NCBI GenBank assembly: GCA_017591395.1
Contig: WEDG01001083.1
Coordinates: forward strand, 62,001-126,000
Length of the DNA stretch: 64,000 nucleotides
Source: Schistocephalus solidus
Taxonomy: Eukaryota > Platyhelminthes > Cestoda > Diphyllobothriidea > Diphyllobothriidae
Direction: 5' to 3'
Shown one piece after another: positions 34,291-44,977 of this stretch. The notes below the pieces were generated by a model. It had not been told where the DNA came from and searched no databases. It saw only the letters and a list, made by a program, of their open reading frames with translations. Positions within the stretch are counted from its first letter, which is position 1; each line of letters begins with the position of its first letter. Position numbers and translations under genes: made by a program.

Positions 34291-34550
34291 ACTTATCATA
34301 TATGTGTATGTATAGCCGATAATGACTAATAAACTACCCAAAGTGTACTCTATAGTCATGAGCCCCTCCGACAACACAAGACGATTCTGAGGTGGGAGGG
34401 AGTTCTTGACTCACAACTCAGACGCGGAACCCAAATATCCCGCCGGACATATCCTTGGACGCTTTGATGGAAAGATAGTATTTCGAGTCTATTCTCTAGC
34501 TAAAATACAATTCCCTCTGGCAATCCTCCACATCTTACTTCCTTTTATAG

Positions 34551-34833
34551 AACTCCAACTGGTATCCGACTCCTGCTCAAAAATTAACTGTGAAATTCGC
34601 TTTGCCTATGACGACGGGGCTGTCATCGGAGCCACCATGACCATCGATGGTGCTGTATTCATGCCGATTCTCAACACAACCACCAGAGAGATTGTCCTAA
34701 GCGTGGGCAAGCCAACCACTAATGCCCTACATGTGTTCCTCAATGCCAGCTCCGCAAATGAACACGTCGAGGTGAAAGGTACAATCAACGTGGATGCCCC
34801 TCTCGAGTACATGCAGATGACACTTTCTGCCAG
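34551..34833 (+). CDS. polycystin-1-like gene, exon C
   Basis: Follows a strong acceptor (CTTCCTTTTATAG, 34550), phase 1 in, and ends at CCAG then GTTAGA, phase 2 out; both match the neighbouring exons. About 94 codons: LVSDSCSKINCEIRFAYDDG ... PTTNALHVFLNASSANEHVE ... APLEYMQMTL. A beta-rich extracellular segment with a Cys pair and glycosylation sites (NTT, NAS). It is consistent with a PKD-like sandwich. Confidence 0.7.
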
Positions 34834-35984
34834 GTTAGAAAAATTCTTTTTAACAGACCATTTCACTAGAGTCCTTTTTTTTGTGATTATCTGTATAACG
34901 AAACTGCTGCAGATGTTTGCTGTGCTAGACAGAATTTATTGCTGATCGAAATGTACTTGAAGATATAAGAACGTTGAAAAATCGTGAGAAAAATGCGTAC
35001 AAATTAAGTTGTCATTTTACAGGCGACCGGAAAGGGCCTTGCTCAGAAGCCGGTATCCTGCCGTGATTCGTCTGCAGGATAGCTAATTTTATAACCTTAC
35101 TTAAGTAAGCTTTGTAAACCGAAAACACATTTCACAAGTTTGGTTAGCATTTCATGTACTGTAACTCTAAATCGGACAAAATCGGGACAATTTCAAACCG
35201 AATGATGTCTAGCTTGCTCCCAGTCGCTTATTAGTCCTTTGCAGGCTTAGTCCAGTGGTTATAGGCACCCATAAAGCCTTACCTGTCGGGGCGCGCGTGG
35301 AACCTTGGGTTTACGGTGCAAATGAACCACCGATCCAATCCTGCAAATAAACCACCGATCTGATCCTGCAAATGAACCATCGAGCCGATCCTGCAATGAA
35401 CCGCCGATCCGATCTTGTTTGTGACTAGGTAAGTTGTTTCAGTAGCACCTGGATTGTCAGGTTTTCGATTTGCAGTGGGTAGAAAAAAGAAAAATCCATC
35501 TGAAGGTTAAAGAACTCACAGAATCCTGCAATTGATGTATTATTTTGCATTTGAAATCATTATAGGAAAAACCGGGAAATAAGATGGATTCTTCAAGGCA
35601 AAGTCCATCAAAGAAAGTTAAGATGAAGAAAATGCGGTCGCTGGAAAAAGAATGTTATTATCCAACCCATCCTCAGAGATAGGCACAATTGACGGTTGGG
35701 GCTTTGAGAAAGAGTCTGAAACCTTTGGCACATTACAGCTTTGACACTTTACCATCTGCGATGGATAACCCAATTCAGGAAATATCGACTGAAATTTTTG
35801 TTTTCGATCCAAAAAAATGTACTAAAGTAAAGTTTTAACATTTAATATCTTACAGCCTAATCGCAAGATATTTAATTCACTTCAGGACGCTGGTGTTTGA
35901 ATGAGCTTCCTTTCAGCCGCCTAAAAGAACAACTGTGTAAAAAGGCATTCGTTGATGAACGCTCACCAATTGCAAACGGAACTC
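34834..35984. other. intron sequence with a 25-bp minisatellite
   Basis: No gene recognised other than the minisatellite at 35317-35415. Confidence 0.4.
35317..35415 (+). repeat. 25-bp minisatellite, 4 units
   Basis: Four imperfect units of the form TGCAAATGAACCACCGATCC plus about five bases (25, 25, 25 and 24 bp). Confidence 0.85.
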
Positions 35985-36056
35985 ACTCGTCCCATTCTGC
36001 CTTGTGGCTCACTCTCTAGCCCCACCAGCAGCCACACAGTGGCTAGTTGTAGAAAA
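35985..36056 (-). mobile_element. inverted SINE tail fragment
   Basis: The minus strand reads GTGTGGCTGCTGGTGGGGC ... AAGGCAGAATGGGAC, the tail of the 34026-type SINE. It lies immediately upstream of a plus-strand SINE head. Confidence 0.65.
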
Positions 36057-36060
36057 GGCA

Positions 36061-36226
36061 GATGAATATTGCAGGCAATGGTTAGAGCGTTTGACTTCTG
36101 ATTAACGGGTTGTGGTTTCGATCCTCGAGTGCTGCGCCACCTGGGGTTGGGTATGACTGGCGGACGATGCCTGATAAGCCATACGTGGCCATTCTAGGTC
36201 TCCTTGTCTTTGCCGGCAATATTCGT
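36061..36226 (+). mobile_element. tRNA-derived SINE, diverged
   Basis: The head has an A-box-like GGCAATGGTTAGAGCG and a B-box-like GGTTTCGATCC. The hammerhead region is degraded (CGGACGA), but it has T at the base opposite A at 10.1-11.1, allowing a U-A pair there. Ends TTGTCTTTGCCGG. Confidence 0.6.
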
Positions 36227-36653
36227 CTACCTGGTGTAAAAAGGACTACTTAAGTAGCATGCATTTTTTCCGATGATTTTAGATGCTTTTATAAATTCCA
36301 ATATATTTTATGGAAAACATGCACACAAATATTTTTTTACATATGCCCATTTGGTAACAGACTATGTCTTAGTCAAATGCTACACTTGTTAAATGTGTAA
36401 AGTGTGGCTTAAAAAATGTTTTTAATTTTGATCTTTTTTAAGACCGACCAACTGAAAGGAAACTCGTTCAAAAGTCGGTTAGATGGTAAATATTACAATT
36501 ATGCTGAGGTAAGTTTTTCGGAAAGGACTGCTCGTGCGACCCCGCTAACAGGCAACGAAGTATTGTACGGCCGTTCTAAACAGACAAGGGACACGATGAA
36601 TAGGATGAGGTTGGTGTGTAGGTAGGTGTGGATGCGTAGGTTTTTAATACGAT

Positions 36654-37092
36654 GTGCCCCCTAAACGGGCCTCGTGGTATATGCACTGGAACCACACGTG
36701 GACCAGATCAGGACCCGACAGGCATTACTGGGGTTGAGCTCCCATACCAAATACCAAACATGGGGAAGAGGTGTGGTGGCACGCGTAGGTGCAGGTTCAC
36801 ACCGCGCCAGCCACTTTTGCCATTCATGGCACTCCGAACTCCGTGGGATCTGTCTCAGTGGTGGCGGTGCGGTCAGGAGAGTCTCCGGCCACGTGAACCA
36901 CATGCGCCCTCTCCCGCCTCCGGTATTCGTGACTCTGCATTGAGAGCGGGAACAGGCGAGTAACCGGAGAGAGAGAGAGAGAGAGAATGCGGTAGCAGCA
37001 GCGCAAGTCTACTATGACTTAAACCTAAGTCACGCGCAAGCCACCACCCCTGCATCACCATGCTGTAGAGCGTACGGTCGAACTGTCGTGTA
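36654..37092 (+). mobile_element. short element sharing the LINE 3' end
   Basis: Begins GTGCCCCCTAAACGGGCC and ends GGTCGAACTGTCGTGTA. The first about 190 bp are not in the LINE; the rest matches the LINE 3' UTR. Contains a GA run at 36968-36985. No coding capacity. It lies in the intron between exons C and D. Confidence 0.7.
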
Positions 37093-37711
37093 GTCCAGTC
37101 TCTTGCAGTGCTACAAACTAGCTCACTTGAGGGTGAGCACATATATTTCGTTTTATTGCCAAACATGTCGACATTGTTCATTTTTTGAAGTGTCCTAACC
37201 TACTGCCACCATTTCACACCTTGCTACTGATTTTGTTCGTAAGTAGGGTCTTAAAATAGTTCGTTGCCGGTTATGGGATCGCATAATCCGTGATTACCAG
37301 TTTTTCGAATAGAAACCAATTTTGTGGCGTTCGGTTGACATTTCAGGAGATAGCCAATCTATTGTTATTTCGCAAATTTTGAACAGAAAAATATTAATAA
37401 AATTCCTAAAGCCTGTTAAGGGATGTCCGTTTCCCACTTCCCATTTTTTCTGTTTTGTAATATTATACGGTGTCAGACTGCACCATCAACAGACAACCGT
37501 TTCTTGTAAGAGTTGCATCCTCACACTTTCATCCACACCAGAAGTGAAGCTACGCCACTTGAAGACAAAAAAAGCAGGTACAAATCATACCAGGCTACCT
37601 GGCAGCAAGATAGACCGAGAGCCTCTTGTCCACGACCGTGAACTGCCGGCGTCTCCCCCGCCTGTGCGTTGCACCCCACTAGCCCGATCTGTCCTGCCTT
37701 CCATTCCTTAG

Positions 37712-38400
37712 CACTGCTCTGATTGGCCACTCGGTGGAGGTACGTCTACTCCTTCGCGGTGGCTCTTCGGGCCAGATCCGGGTGATGTACGGTGAGGGGG
37801 TCCCTGCGGACGTACGAGATTTCGCGCTTGGCCAGGCGATGGATGCCAGTCCACACGTGTTCCTTCACAGCTTCGCCCAAGTCGGTGTTCACCAGATTTG
37901 CGCTGCCGTCTCCACAGCCGGTCAACTGAATGAATCCTGTCTATTTCTCATCGTCGACGACGTCCTGGGTAGGGATTACTTCGTTGACCTTCTACCCAAC
38001 ACCGGCACAGTTCAGGTGCAGAGCTCCTTAAGCCTGGCTATTCGTTCTCGGGCCCCCGATGCACAGAGCCCCCTCGGTTTGGTTCTGATGGTGGACTGGT
38101 CTGACGGTAGCAGCCCTACGCACCAATCTGATTATAAACTCGGTGACTTGGTGGAACACACTTACGAGAAGTCAGGTGGCTATACGATCAGGGCGCAATT
38201 GACAAAGGACCAAAACCACGTCAATGTGGTCGCCAAGGTGCAGGTCACTTCACCACTCCGTGACCTGAATTGTCAAATGGAATCCGCGGAGGTGGCTGTG
38301 GGGAAAGTGGTCCAGTTACATGCTTCTTGGAAACCTGACACAAATGTTAATTTTGAGCTTTTGAGGGATGGGACATTGATCGGGCGTGGCGTCAGGAGGG
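37712..38400 (+). CDS. polycystin-1-like gene, exon D (PKD repeats)
   Basis: The largest PKD exon here, 689 bp. Acceptor CCATTCCTTAG (37711), phase 2 in; donor G then GTGAGT, phase 1 out; both match the neighbours. The clearest signature is VDWSDGSSPTHQ ... LVEHTYEKSGGYTIRAQLTK, the classic PKD W-x-D-G ... H-x-Y ... G-x-Y-x-V pattern. The upstream part (VEVRLLLRGGSSGQIRVMYG) is another sandwich. PKD domains mediate extracellular adhesion or ligand contacts in polycystins. Confidence 0.85.
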
Positions 38401-39989
38401 GTGAGTTCTAGCCCTTGTTTTCATCTTCTGCTTTACCTATTTTGCGAAAAATCTAAGATGGAGAAAGGCGGGCAAAAGAGGTTTTTATCAGAGGAGAGGG
38501 TCTTTACAGAGGAGAGCAAGGCTTTAGAAACTTTCGGGATCAGATTACAGGTTGCTCAAGGGCCTCTAACTATTTCCCCCGCTTTACATGATAGTAAATG
38601 AGAACTGTTACGAGGGCAATCGGAGAGCCTCAGTTTAACAAATGAAAAGGAAGGAAGGAAACACCGGATCAGTCCTATATATCATTTTGTTCGGCTGTCC
38701 ACCTTCAAACACCCTGTTAAGTATCAGAGCTTCAGTGGGGTGTACTGAGTTTATAAACACCTTTGCCCATCGATTTTTGTGGTGGCACCACCCAGTGGTA
38801 TGGCACCAGTTTCTGCGTGGAATAGATGACAGACAAGATAGCAGATAACAGCATTACTGCGACAATCACCGCGTCTACATCAACACCCAGTCTTTCTGTC
38901 CGCGGTGTCATATTGAAGGGTTATGCTCTTGTCTGGGTTGCGTGCTCCTATTGGTCAAGCTCTGAGCGCCCGTATGAGCAGACCCTCGCGTGTTGTCGGC
39001 TCTTGAAGGTCGCGCATAACGGCGCGTTCACGGCCGACTCACGCGCGGGCTTGCTAGACAAGACTGCTCTGCGGGTTGGTGTTTCGTTGTCAAGAAAACT
39101 GCCTCGTCTTCTGGGCCGTCCTACCCTAGGTGATCGCGGTTTTCATATGTGGACAGTCATCAACTTGGATAAGTCAGTGAATCGGCAAACTTGTCAAAGT
39201 AAACACCTGGCGGCAACACGAAAGTAGATCATAAATCTCAAACTCTAACTCACGTCGGGCAGCCTGGTTATGCTGCAGACTTCGGCAAAGAAGATGGAAC
39301 GGCTGTCAGAAGTGCACTATTTCAATCGCTTGGCACGTCGGCTCCCCTTCGGCTCATATGGTTTGATAACCTCATCCCTAAGATAGATAGAAGGGGCTTT
39401 GATGGGCTTAAGTAAGCCTACAAGGGCTGATTTAGCACCAACCTTGCGAGAAATTCACTGAATCGATAGCCCGGACAGCCACCTTCCACCAGCGAACGCC
39501 TGATCGCTCGAAGACGCCACCACCGGGATTATCGCCTCATTAACAATGGACCTCAAAATCAAAAGAACCATCAGGTATAAGTTCGAGGAAACCAGAATAC
39601 AGACTTTAGTGTAAGAAGCATAAGAAGACAAGCACAGTTGTCTTCAATGTATACTCTAACCGTTTCAGTTGTGTCAGCAGTTAGCTGTTGTCCTTCTGAC
39701 TCTTCAAGGCAAACACGTTGCCAGAGCTTCGAACCGATACTGTTTAGTCCCTGAGTGCATATTTTTTTTCATACCGGAAGGTCAATTTATTTCTAAACCA
39801 CGGGTTCCACTCTCCACCACCAGTGGACTCACCGGTCTGAATGCGGCTAGGCTGGCAGAGAAGTGGGGGGAGGTGACTTATTCTCAATTTACTAATCTAC
39901 TCCAAGTTGACGATTAATTTATGAGAAGATTTAAAAATCAACAGTTTATAAACTGATTAACAATACTGACAAAGATAACGAAGACTAAA
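38401..39989. other. intron sequence, no recognised feature
   Basis: A 133-codon plus frame (38826-39227) shows no domain and is probably fortuitous. Repeats could be present but were not matched. Confidence 0.4.
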
Positions 39990-40210
39990 ATTGTCATTTC
40001 TGGCTCATTAGCCAGTCATAGCCAACCCCAGGTGGGGCTTCAACCGAGGCTCAACTCGATCAGGAGTTCAAAGCTCCAAATTTTGGGCCCCGGACTCGTC
40101 GTGGTGCCGGCTTGGGTCGGGAAATATTGACATTCGTTCCGTTCTGCCTCGGGGCTAATTCTCAAGTCCCGCCAGCAGCCGCACAGCGGCCAGTAGTATC
40201 TAGCGGATCT
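39990..40210 (-). mobile_element. tRNA-derived SINE pieces, minus strand, tail before head
   Basis: On the minus strand a tail piece (GTGCGGCTGCTGGCGGGAC) comes first, then a head-like piece, then the hammerhead region with an internal deletion (CTAATGAGCCAGAAATG). Tail followed by head suggests a tandem or rearranged copy. Confidence 0.55.
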
Positions 40211-40969
40211 ACCAGACAGCGCATAAGGAACGCTATAGAGCCCCACTGATGGGCGTTCAGCTGGTACCTGTGCCGTCGGTAGAGTTTATCAGTTTATGAA
40301 TATTGCGTGATTATTCCTTCTGTGGCCGACGGAAAACTGCCAAAAGATTCACATCAACTATCGGACTGAGTCCACAAAGCTTGGTTCCGACTGATTTACG
40401 CCAACTTAGCGATTAATTTCTGACGAGCTTAAAAACGACAACTGTAGATTCTGTCAACAACAAAACGCAGCTACCGTTCAGCCGTGAAAATATAACGATG
40501 GGATTACAGCTTTATTGGGCACAGATTATTTCCCCCAATGTGTCTGTCATAAAGACGAATGGCGTCTTATAATGAGCATCAAGTGAAGAGATGGGAAGGT
40601 CTTATTTTAGTTCCCGTAAGTGTTTTCTTGAGACCGTAACCGACCCGTTCGAATGTGCGTTTAACTACTTACTGTTTCAATTAAAAGCGAATGTAAGTTT
40701 TACGTAAGTGCTTATGTTGAAAATACTGTTTTCTGCCTTCGTATGCTTTCTGTGACCATAATCAGCGGGAGGAACATTAATTTTAGTTTTTAGACATTTT
40801 AGATTATTCTACCCATAAAAGGCTTTCTTCAAGCTTATTAATTTTCAGAAAAATAAATTAGGTCTTGGTAAAAGTGTTGGTGGAACAGAGTTCGTTTTCG
40901 ACGAATCAGTACCGGCTACTTTTCACTGTAAGCTTGACATGGACTCGGCCCAGTTGTTGGCAGTAGAGA
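40211..40969. other. intron sequence, nothing recognised
   Basis: AT-rich, no frame of interest. Confidence 0.4.
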
Positions 40970-41521
40970 TCGGAACAAATTCAAAGTGAAGCACACCTTC
41001 CAACTTCCATGAAACACAGATCATCACCTTCTTGCCGAACCGATCTTGATCTGGGACTTATTTGGAGGAGGAGCCTGTCCTCTTGGAACCCATTTCTTTC
41101 GTCGGCTGTGAGTGACCAATTAAACCCCTTTATCCTCAGCCGTCACAATGCGCAACCAGAGGGGTTTGCAACTGGCGGTAAATTTCAACACACCGATGGC
41201 CGTTTGCTTCATCTGGGTCTTAATGGTGCTCCTTATGCACAAAGTCCACTTCATGCAAATGTCTCAAGACCGTTTGTTGATAGACTCCAAGTACTGCTCC
41301 CAAATCAACACTGATCTATGATGGTTCCTGTACCAGAGAAAGTCTTCATTGCCCAATTCTGATGGTCGACGGGAACGAGGCGGATCTTCCAAACTGATCT
41401 TGTCAGAGTTTAAATATCTGTACCACCGAGAAACAGTTGTGTCTTGGATGGTCAGTTCACCTTCCGCATCACAGCTCTCTCCTTTGCAGCCTGTCTGCTT
41501 GAACGTCCTCCTGTCCAGCAA
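40970..41521 (-). pseudogene. mariner-family transposase relict
   Basis: The minus strand encodes ISLEDPPRSRRPSEL in an 85-residue frame, preceded by TVSRWYRYLNSD: the mariner helix-turn-helix region with the slEDkpRsGRP linker. Further on, with stops, it reads RCVEIYRQLQTPLV and DRFGKKVMICVSWKLEGVLH, matching the mariner catalytic-domain context around the W-x-G-V-I-x-F motif. The DDD region is lost. No terminal repeats were identified. It lies antisense in the intron between exons D and E. Confidence 0.65.
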
Positions 41522-41893
41522 AAGCGAATCAGGATCCTAAGCATTGTACAAATTGGTTAAAAAACTTCAGGAAAAGTGTAAATATGTAAACACATGCCAA
41601 AAGAACGTGTGAATATGGACAAAAGATAGAAAACATGCAAAAATTACCCTCATTGCAGGTGTTGCAGCCCGTTTGCACCATCACACTTCTCGAGGTTAAT
41701 CGGAAAGGAGGCTGAAGTATGTAGAACATTTTGGGGATTCTAGAATGTCACTTCTTATAACCAAAAGGAAACGCGTACAAAAGTGTTCAAAGGAAATGCA
41801 AGTGACGCAGTCTGAGAGCACGTCCAAAATTCCACAGGTTTTTAATTTTTAAACATTAATTTGCAATTAATAGGTTGGTAATCGATCTTACAG

Positions 41894-42157
41894 TGACTGT
41901 TTCGCTCTTCTGTACAGTGCCACCTAACGGTGTGAGCACGTTTACGGACAAAGACGCGATTGCCGGTCTGCATGTCTATATCCTCGAAATCAGTGACGGT
42001 TCTACCTCGCTAAACTGCTCCTCGCAGGCCACTGTTGTGAATGTGGATTTTACTCTCAATTTCAGCATCCCGGCTAAGTACATTGAAATGCCAGGTACGT
42101 GGAGGGCCGTCTTCTTGGTAGACATGCAATACGTGGCAGATAAACCCGTTGAACTTA
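41894..42157 (+). CDS. polycystin-1-like gene, exon E
   Basis: About 88 codons: DAIAGLHVYILEISDG, TVVNVDFTLNFSIP, TWRAVFLVDMQYVADKPVEL. Two acceptors fit phase 1 (AG at 41893 or at 41917). Two donors fit phase 1 (CCAG then GTACGT at 42094, or TTA then GTTTGT at 42157). The longer end is preferred because the extra residues complete a beta-sandwich. The sequence pattern fits a PKD-like domain. Strand and phase agree with exons D and F. Confidence 0.6.
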
Positions 42158-42259
42158 GTTTGTACTGATAAACAATACCCACTATTTGATTAACATAGGC
42201 ATGCTACATTAGGATTAGCTGTGGTAGGACGTTTATAGATGGGGATTTCGTTTCGACGT

Positions 42260-42420
42260 TCGCATTTTGCGGTTAGGACTGACAACTAGGGTTAGGATTT
42301 AGGGTTAAGATTAAAGTTCGGATAGGTTTGGTTAGTGATTGAGTTGGGGTTTGTTTTAAATCTAGAATTATGCCAAAGGATAGGGCTATGGTCGGGGTTG
42401 TGGTTAAGTTTGTCTGCCAG
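42260..42420 (+). repeat. degenerate telomere-like (TTAGGG-type) sequence
   Basis: Contains CTAGGGTTAGGATTTAGGGTT and several further GTTAGG/GGTTGTGG-like words. A CCTAA-like stretch is also near 46690-46765. Short and degenerate. Confidence 0.4.
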
Positions 42421-42742
42421 ATGTCGTCTTAGGCGATCCGGTCCATTGTAATCAAAAATCAGGATTACCCTCGTTAGGCCCATTTACACGGCCCTAATCT
42501 GCATAGTTTAAACTGTGCGGTCCATTTTGTCGTCTCTTTGGAGTAGTAAAACAAACATACGGCAAAAATGCGAGTTTTCATAATGCTTTCCTCAGATCTA
42601 GTTAATTGCTACGTACATCTTTCCAAATAATGCTTCAATTTCCCCCTGTTAATGAAGTCAAAGTGCTTAATTTCTCAGCAATCCTTGCCAATCCCTCCTC
42701 CATTGACCTCCTAAACGAACAGTTTTGGACAAAAAAAGAATT

Positions 42743-42847
42743 ATCATGCAGAGTGGTGTCAACTGAGCCGTAGAAAATGAAAGACACTCGGCTCTTCACT
42801 GAGAGCCCTGGCGTCCCTTAAGATTTTTAATATATATATATATATAT
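42743..42847 (+). repeat. short dispersed repeat R1, second copy
   Basis: Nearly identical to 26469-26573, again ending in an AT run. The AT run is followed here by inverted SINE pieces. Confidence 0.7.
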
Positions 42848-42848
42848 G

Positions 42849-42966
42849 GTATTTGGTCGAAACGCTCTACCATTGAGCCACGGGCTCGTTGCTTTGTTGG
42901 TTGTGATCGGTAATATGATGATAGTTTGCGGCTCACCGATCTGCTTAAGGAACATTTATGTTCCGT
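42849..42966 (-). mobile_element. inverted SINE head and tail fragments
   Basis: The minus strand has a SINE head (GAGCCCGTGGCTCAATGG at about 42894-42877). The plus strand GGCTCACCGATCTGCTTAAG (42931 onward) is the reverse complement of the SINE tail. It abuts a plus-strand SINE at 42970. Confidence 0.65.
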
Positions 42967-42969
42967 TGT

Positions 42970-43240
42970 GCCCTGGCTCAATGGTAGAGCGTTCGACTTA
43001 AATACCAAAGGTCGCGGGTTCAAATCCCAGGTGTTCCATACTTGGGATTGGGTATGACTGGCTGATGACGGCTAATAAGCTAGAAATGGCCATTCTGGTC
43101 TCCCTTGTTATTGTCGGTTCCACATTAGCAAAATATGCTACACGTCGCTATACGACTGCCTGTGAGTACTTAGTCTGAGTTCCAGGGAACAACGGAACAT
43201 AAATGTTCCTTAAGCAGATCGGTGAGCCACACACTATCAT
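42970..43240 (+). mobile_element. tRNA-derived SINE with hammerhead-like body (second good copy)
   Basis: A box at 42974-42984 (TGGCTCAATGG), B box at 43017-43027 (GGTTCAAATCC). The hammerhead-like fold follows at 43044-43104. The tail AACGGAACATAAATGTTCC ... CAGATCGGTGAGCC is the same type as at 31143-31424. It lies in the intron between exons E and F. Confidence 0.8.
43044..43104 (+). ncRNA. hammerhead-ribozyme-like fold in the SINE
   Basis: Core CTGATGA (43062-43068), GAA (43083-43085). Helix I: GACTGG (43056-43061) with CTGGTC (43095-43100), all paired with two G-U, plus GGGA/TCCC outside. Helix II: GGC with GCT (one G-U) around TAATAA; C-A at 10.1-11.1. Helix III: ATGGCCAT. Relative to 31219-31279 the substitutions in helices I and II keep pairing through G-U. 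Confidence 0.55.
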
Positions 43241-43461
43241 ATATGTCTATCATATATCTATATATGTCACCTCTATTGTATACTCGGATACCAGAACAAC
43301 ATTTTTACTGCCCACAGCAGTACATGGTAGCTTTACTTATAGGAAGTCCTAACCCCTCAGACCCAATTAACACGCTTTATTTTGTTCTGTCCTTTTTACA
43401 GATGACGATATGTCACAATGGAGCCTTTTTTATTTTTAGAAACGTTTTTGATTCAAATGAG

Positions 43462-43661
43462 TCATATGTGGGGAACAGCCCCGCGACCAAAAAAATCTGA
43501 AGATTACGCTCAAATGTTCCGAGGGTTCGGTGTATACTTATGAAATGCAGGTTGATGTCTGGGATGATGGTCATTTTCACGACCTTAGATTCGCGCTTAA
43601 GAGAGCCGGTCGTCACCAGTGTTCCCTCAGCTCTCAATACACCGAAAAGTACAATGTGACG
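43462..43661 (+). CDS. polycystin-1-like gene, exon F (start uncertain)
   Basis: Ends at a strong donor, GACG then GTAAGT, phase 0, matching exon G. The open frame reads NLKITLKCSEGSVYTYEMQV, DVWDDGHFHDLRFALKRAG, RHQCSLSSQYTEKYNVT, a plausible PKD-like sandwich. The start chosen (after AG at 43461) gives phase 1, matching exon E. Stronger acceptors at 43401 and 43439 lead into stops in this frame. A second frame there (NVFDSNESYVGNSPATKK) would join only if the A7 run at 43489-43495 had one more A. Confidence 0.5.
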
Positions 43662-43719
43662 GTAAGTTGAATTATTATCACAAAGCTAGAATGTGAATCT
43701 TCTAACTCATTAGAAATTT

Positions 43720-44450
43720 TGAGTGGTAAAGTGCTTTTTTGCTTCGGTAAGCCAATAGATCGGTACGCGCCCCACCCTACCTGAATAAATACCAACCCCA
43801 TCTGCAGCGCTGAACTTCGGTTCATTGAACCGTTTATGACGCGTCTGCTAGACCATGTCCTGTAATACCGCATATTATTGCTTCTCGGCCGAGCTGCTGG
43901 TCGGGATTAAGTTTGGCAGAATGAAGGTAGAATAAGCCCGAACCAGTAATGTATCAATCTACCCGCATCTTCTGTCGTCCCTCCTCTCTGCAACTATAAC
44001 TTGGCCGACTTCGACCTGGTAATTGGTTGCTTGTTCGTGCCTTTGCCACCCATACGGAGCTTGTTTGCTTCGGGAAGTCAATACATCGGTGTGCGCCTAT
44101 TCCTGTTTGAATAAATACCCGATCTGCAGCGACAGAGAATGACAGGTGGCGAGGCACTGATGAACGTTTGTTCTGTGAAGTGCTAATGACCCATCTGCTA
44201 GACACAGTGTGTGGACTATCTGCGCCTTACTCGAGCGCTTGTTTGTGTTTCCTGTCCCAGCTGGTAAACAGGCTTATGATTGGCTGAATGAAGACAGAAT
44301 AAGCCCGAACCAGCATTCTTTGTCCTCTCTCCCCCACCATGGCTTTTACAACTTGGCTGAATGCAGTCTGGCTGTCTGGCTTGCCTATTTCTGCACTTCA
44401 CCAGCCATGCGGAGTTGGTTTGCGTTGGGAAGGTAACAGGTGCGTCCATT
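43720..44450 (+). repeat. tandem repeat R2, about 330-355 bp period, about 2.2 units
   Basis: The segment TTTGCTTCGG(G/T)AAG(T/C)CAATA recurs at about 43738 and 44064, with a diverged version near 44416. Blocks ATAAGCCCGAACCAG at 43933 and 44298 mark the same period. A further piece is at 29980-30090. Type unknown; no long frame. It lies in the intron after exon F. Confidence 0.65.
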
Positions 44451-44837
44451 CCTGACTAGTTAAGAATTATTTGTGTTTCACAAACCCGCGCGTTTCGAAT
44501 TTGGTTTAAAATATTCGACCTCTGGGGGGATTCACCTTTAACGGGATATCTGTCTACTAAACGCCCTCACGGCTCATGGGTATTACGAATTCAATTCGAG
44601 TCTGCATCTCGTTCATTCTTAAAAATCTACACTGGACTTGCGGGAGAAATCCAATCTTCTTCTGCCCGCCTCTCTATGAACAGCACCGAGAGATTCCTTA
44701 CATCCAAGAATGGCTGAGTTGTTTTCCTCATAGCGTTTATCCGGTTAAAAAAGTCGTTTTATACCTTGTAAAGGGTTTTTAATTTATTTATTCAATAATA
44801 GTAGACGGACAAATGCCATTGGAAAATTGTGTAGTGC

Positions 44838-44972
44838 CGCCGAGAGCCGGATTTGAGCCCGACCAACTAGAAGGGGACGTCACTGACTCTCTCCCCACTC
44901 GAATGTGAACCGGGGAGCTCGACAGCAGTTAGCCGCCGTGATAACCATTACATCACTTCCGCACGCCCTAGT
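44838..44972 (-). mobile_element. tRNA-like SINE head, a different family
   Basis: The minus strand reads GTGATGTAATGGTTATCACG (A-box-like), then CCCCGGTTCACATTCGAG (B-box-like). No hammerhead core follows. Diverged. Confidence 0.45.
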
Positions 44973-44977
44973 CAGAG

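Noticed and set aside
38826..39227. Additional polycystin exon
   Set aside because: The frame lacks PKD-like features and has no convincing splice sites; exon D joins exon E in phase without it.
42260..42420. Interstitial telomere array
   Set aside because: Only one or two near-perfect TTAGGG-like words; too degenerate to claim a telomeric origin.
44140..44195. Hammerhead motif in repeat R2
   Set aside because: CTGATGA is present but no GAAA with a pairing helix II follows, and the other unit does not keep the core.
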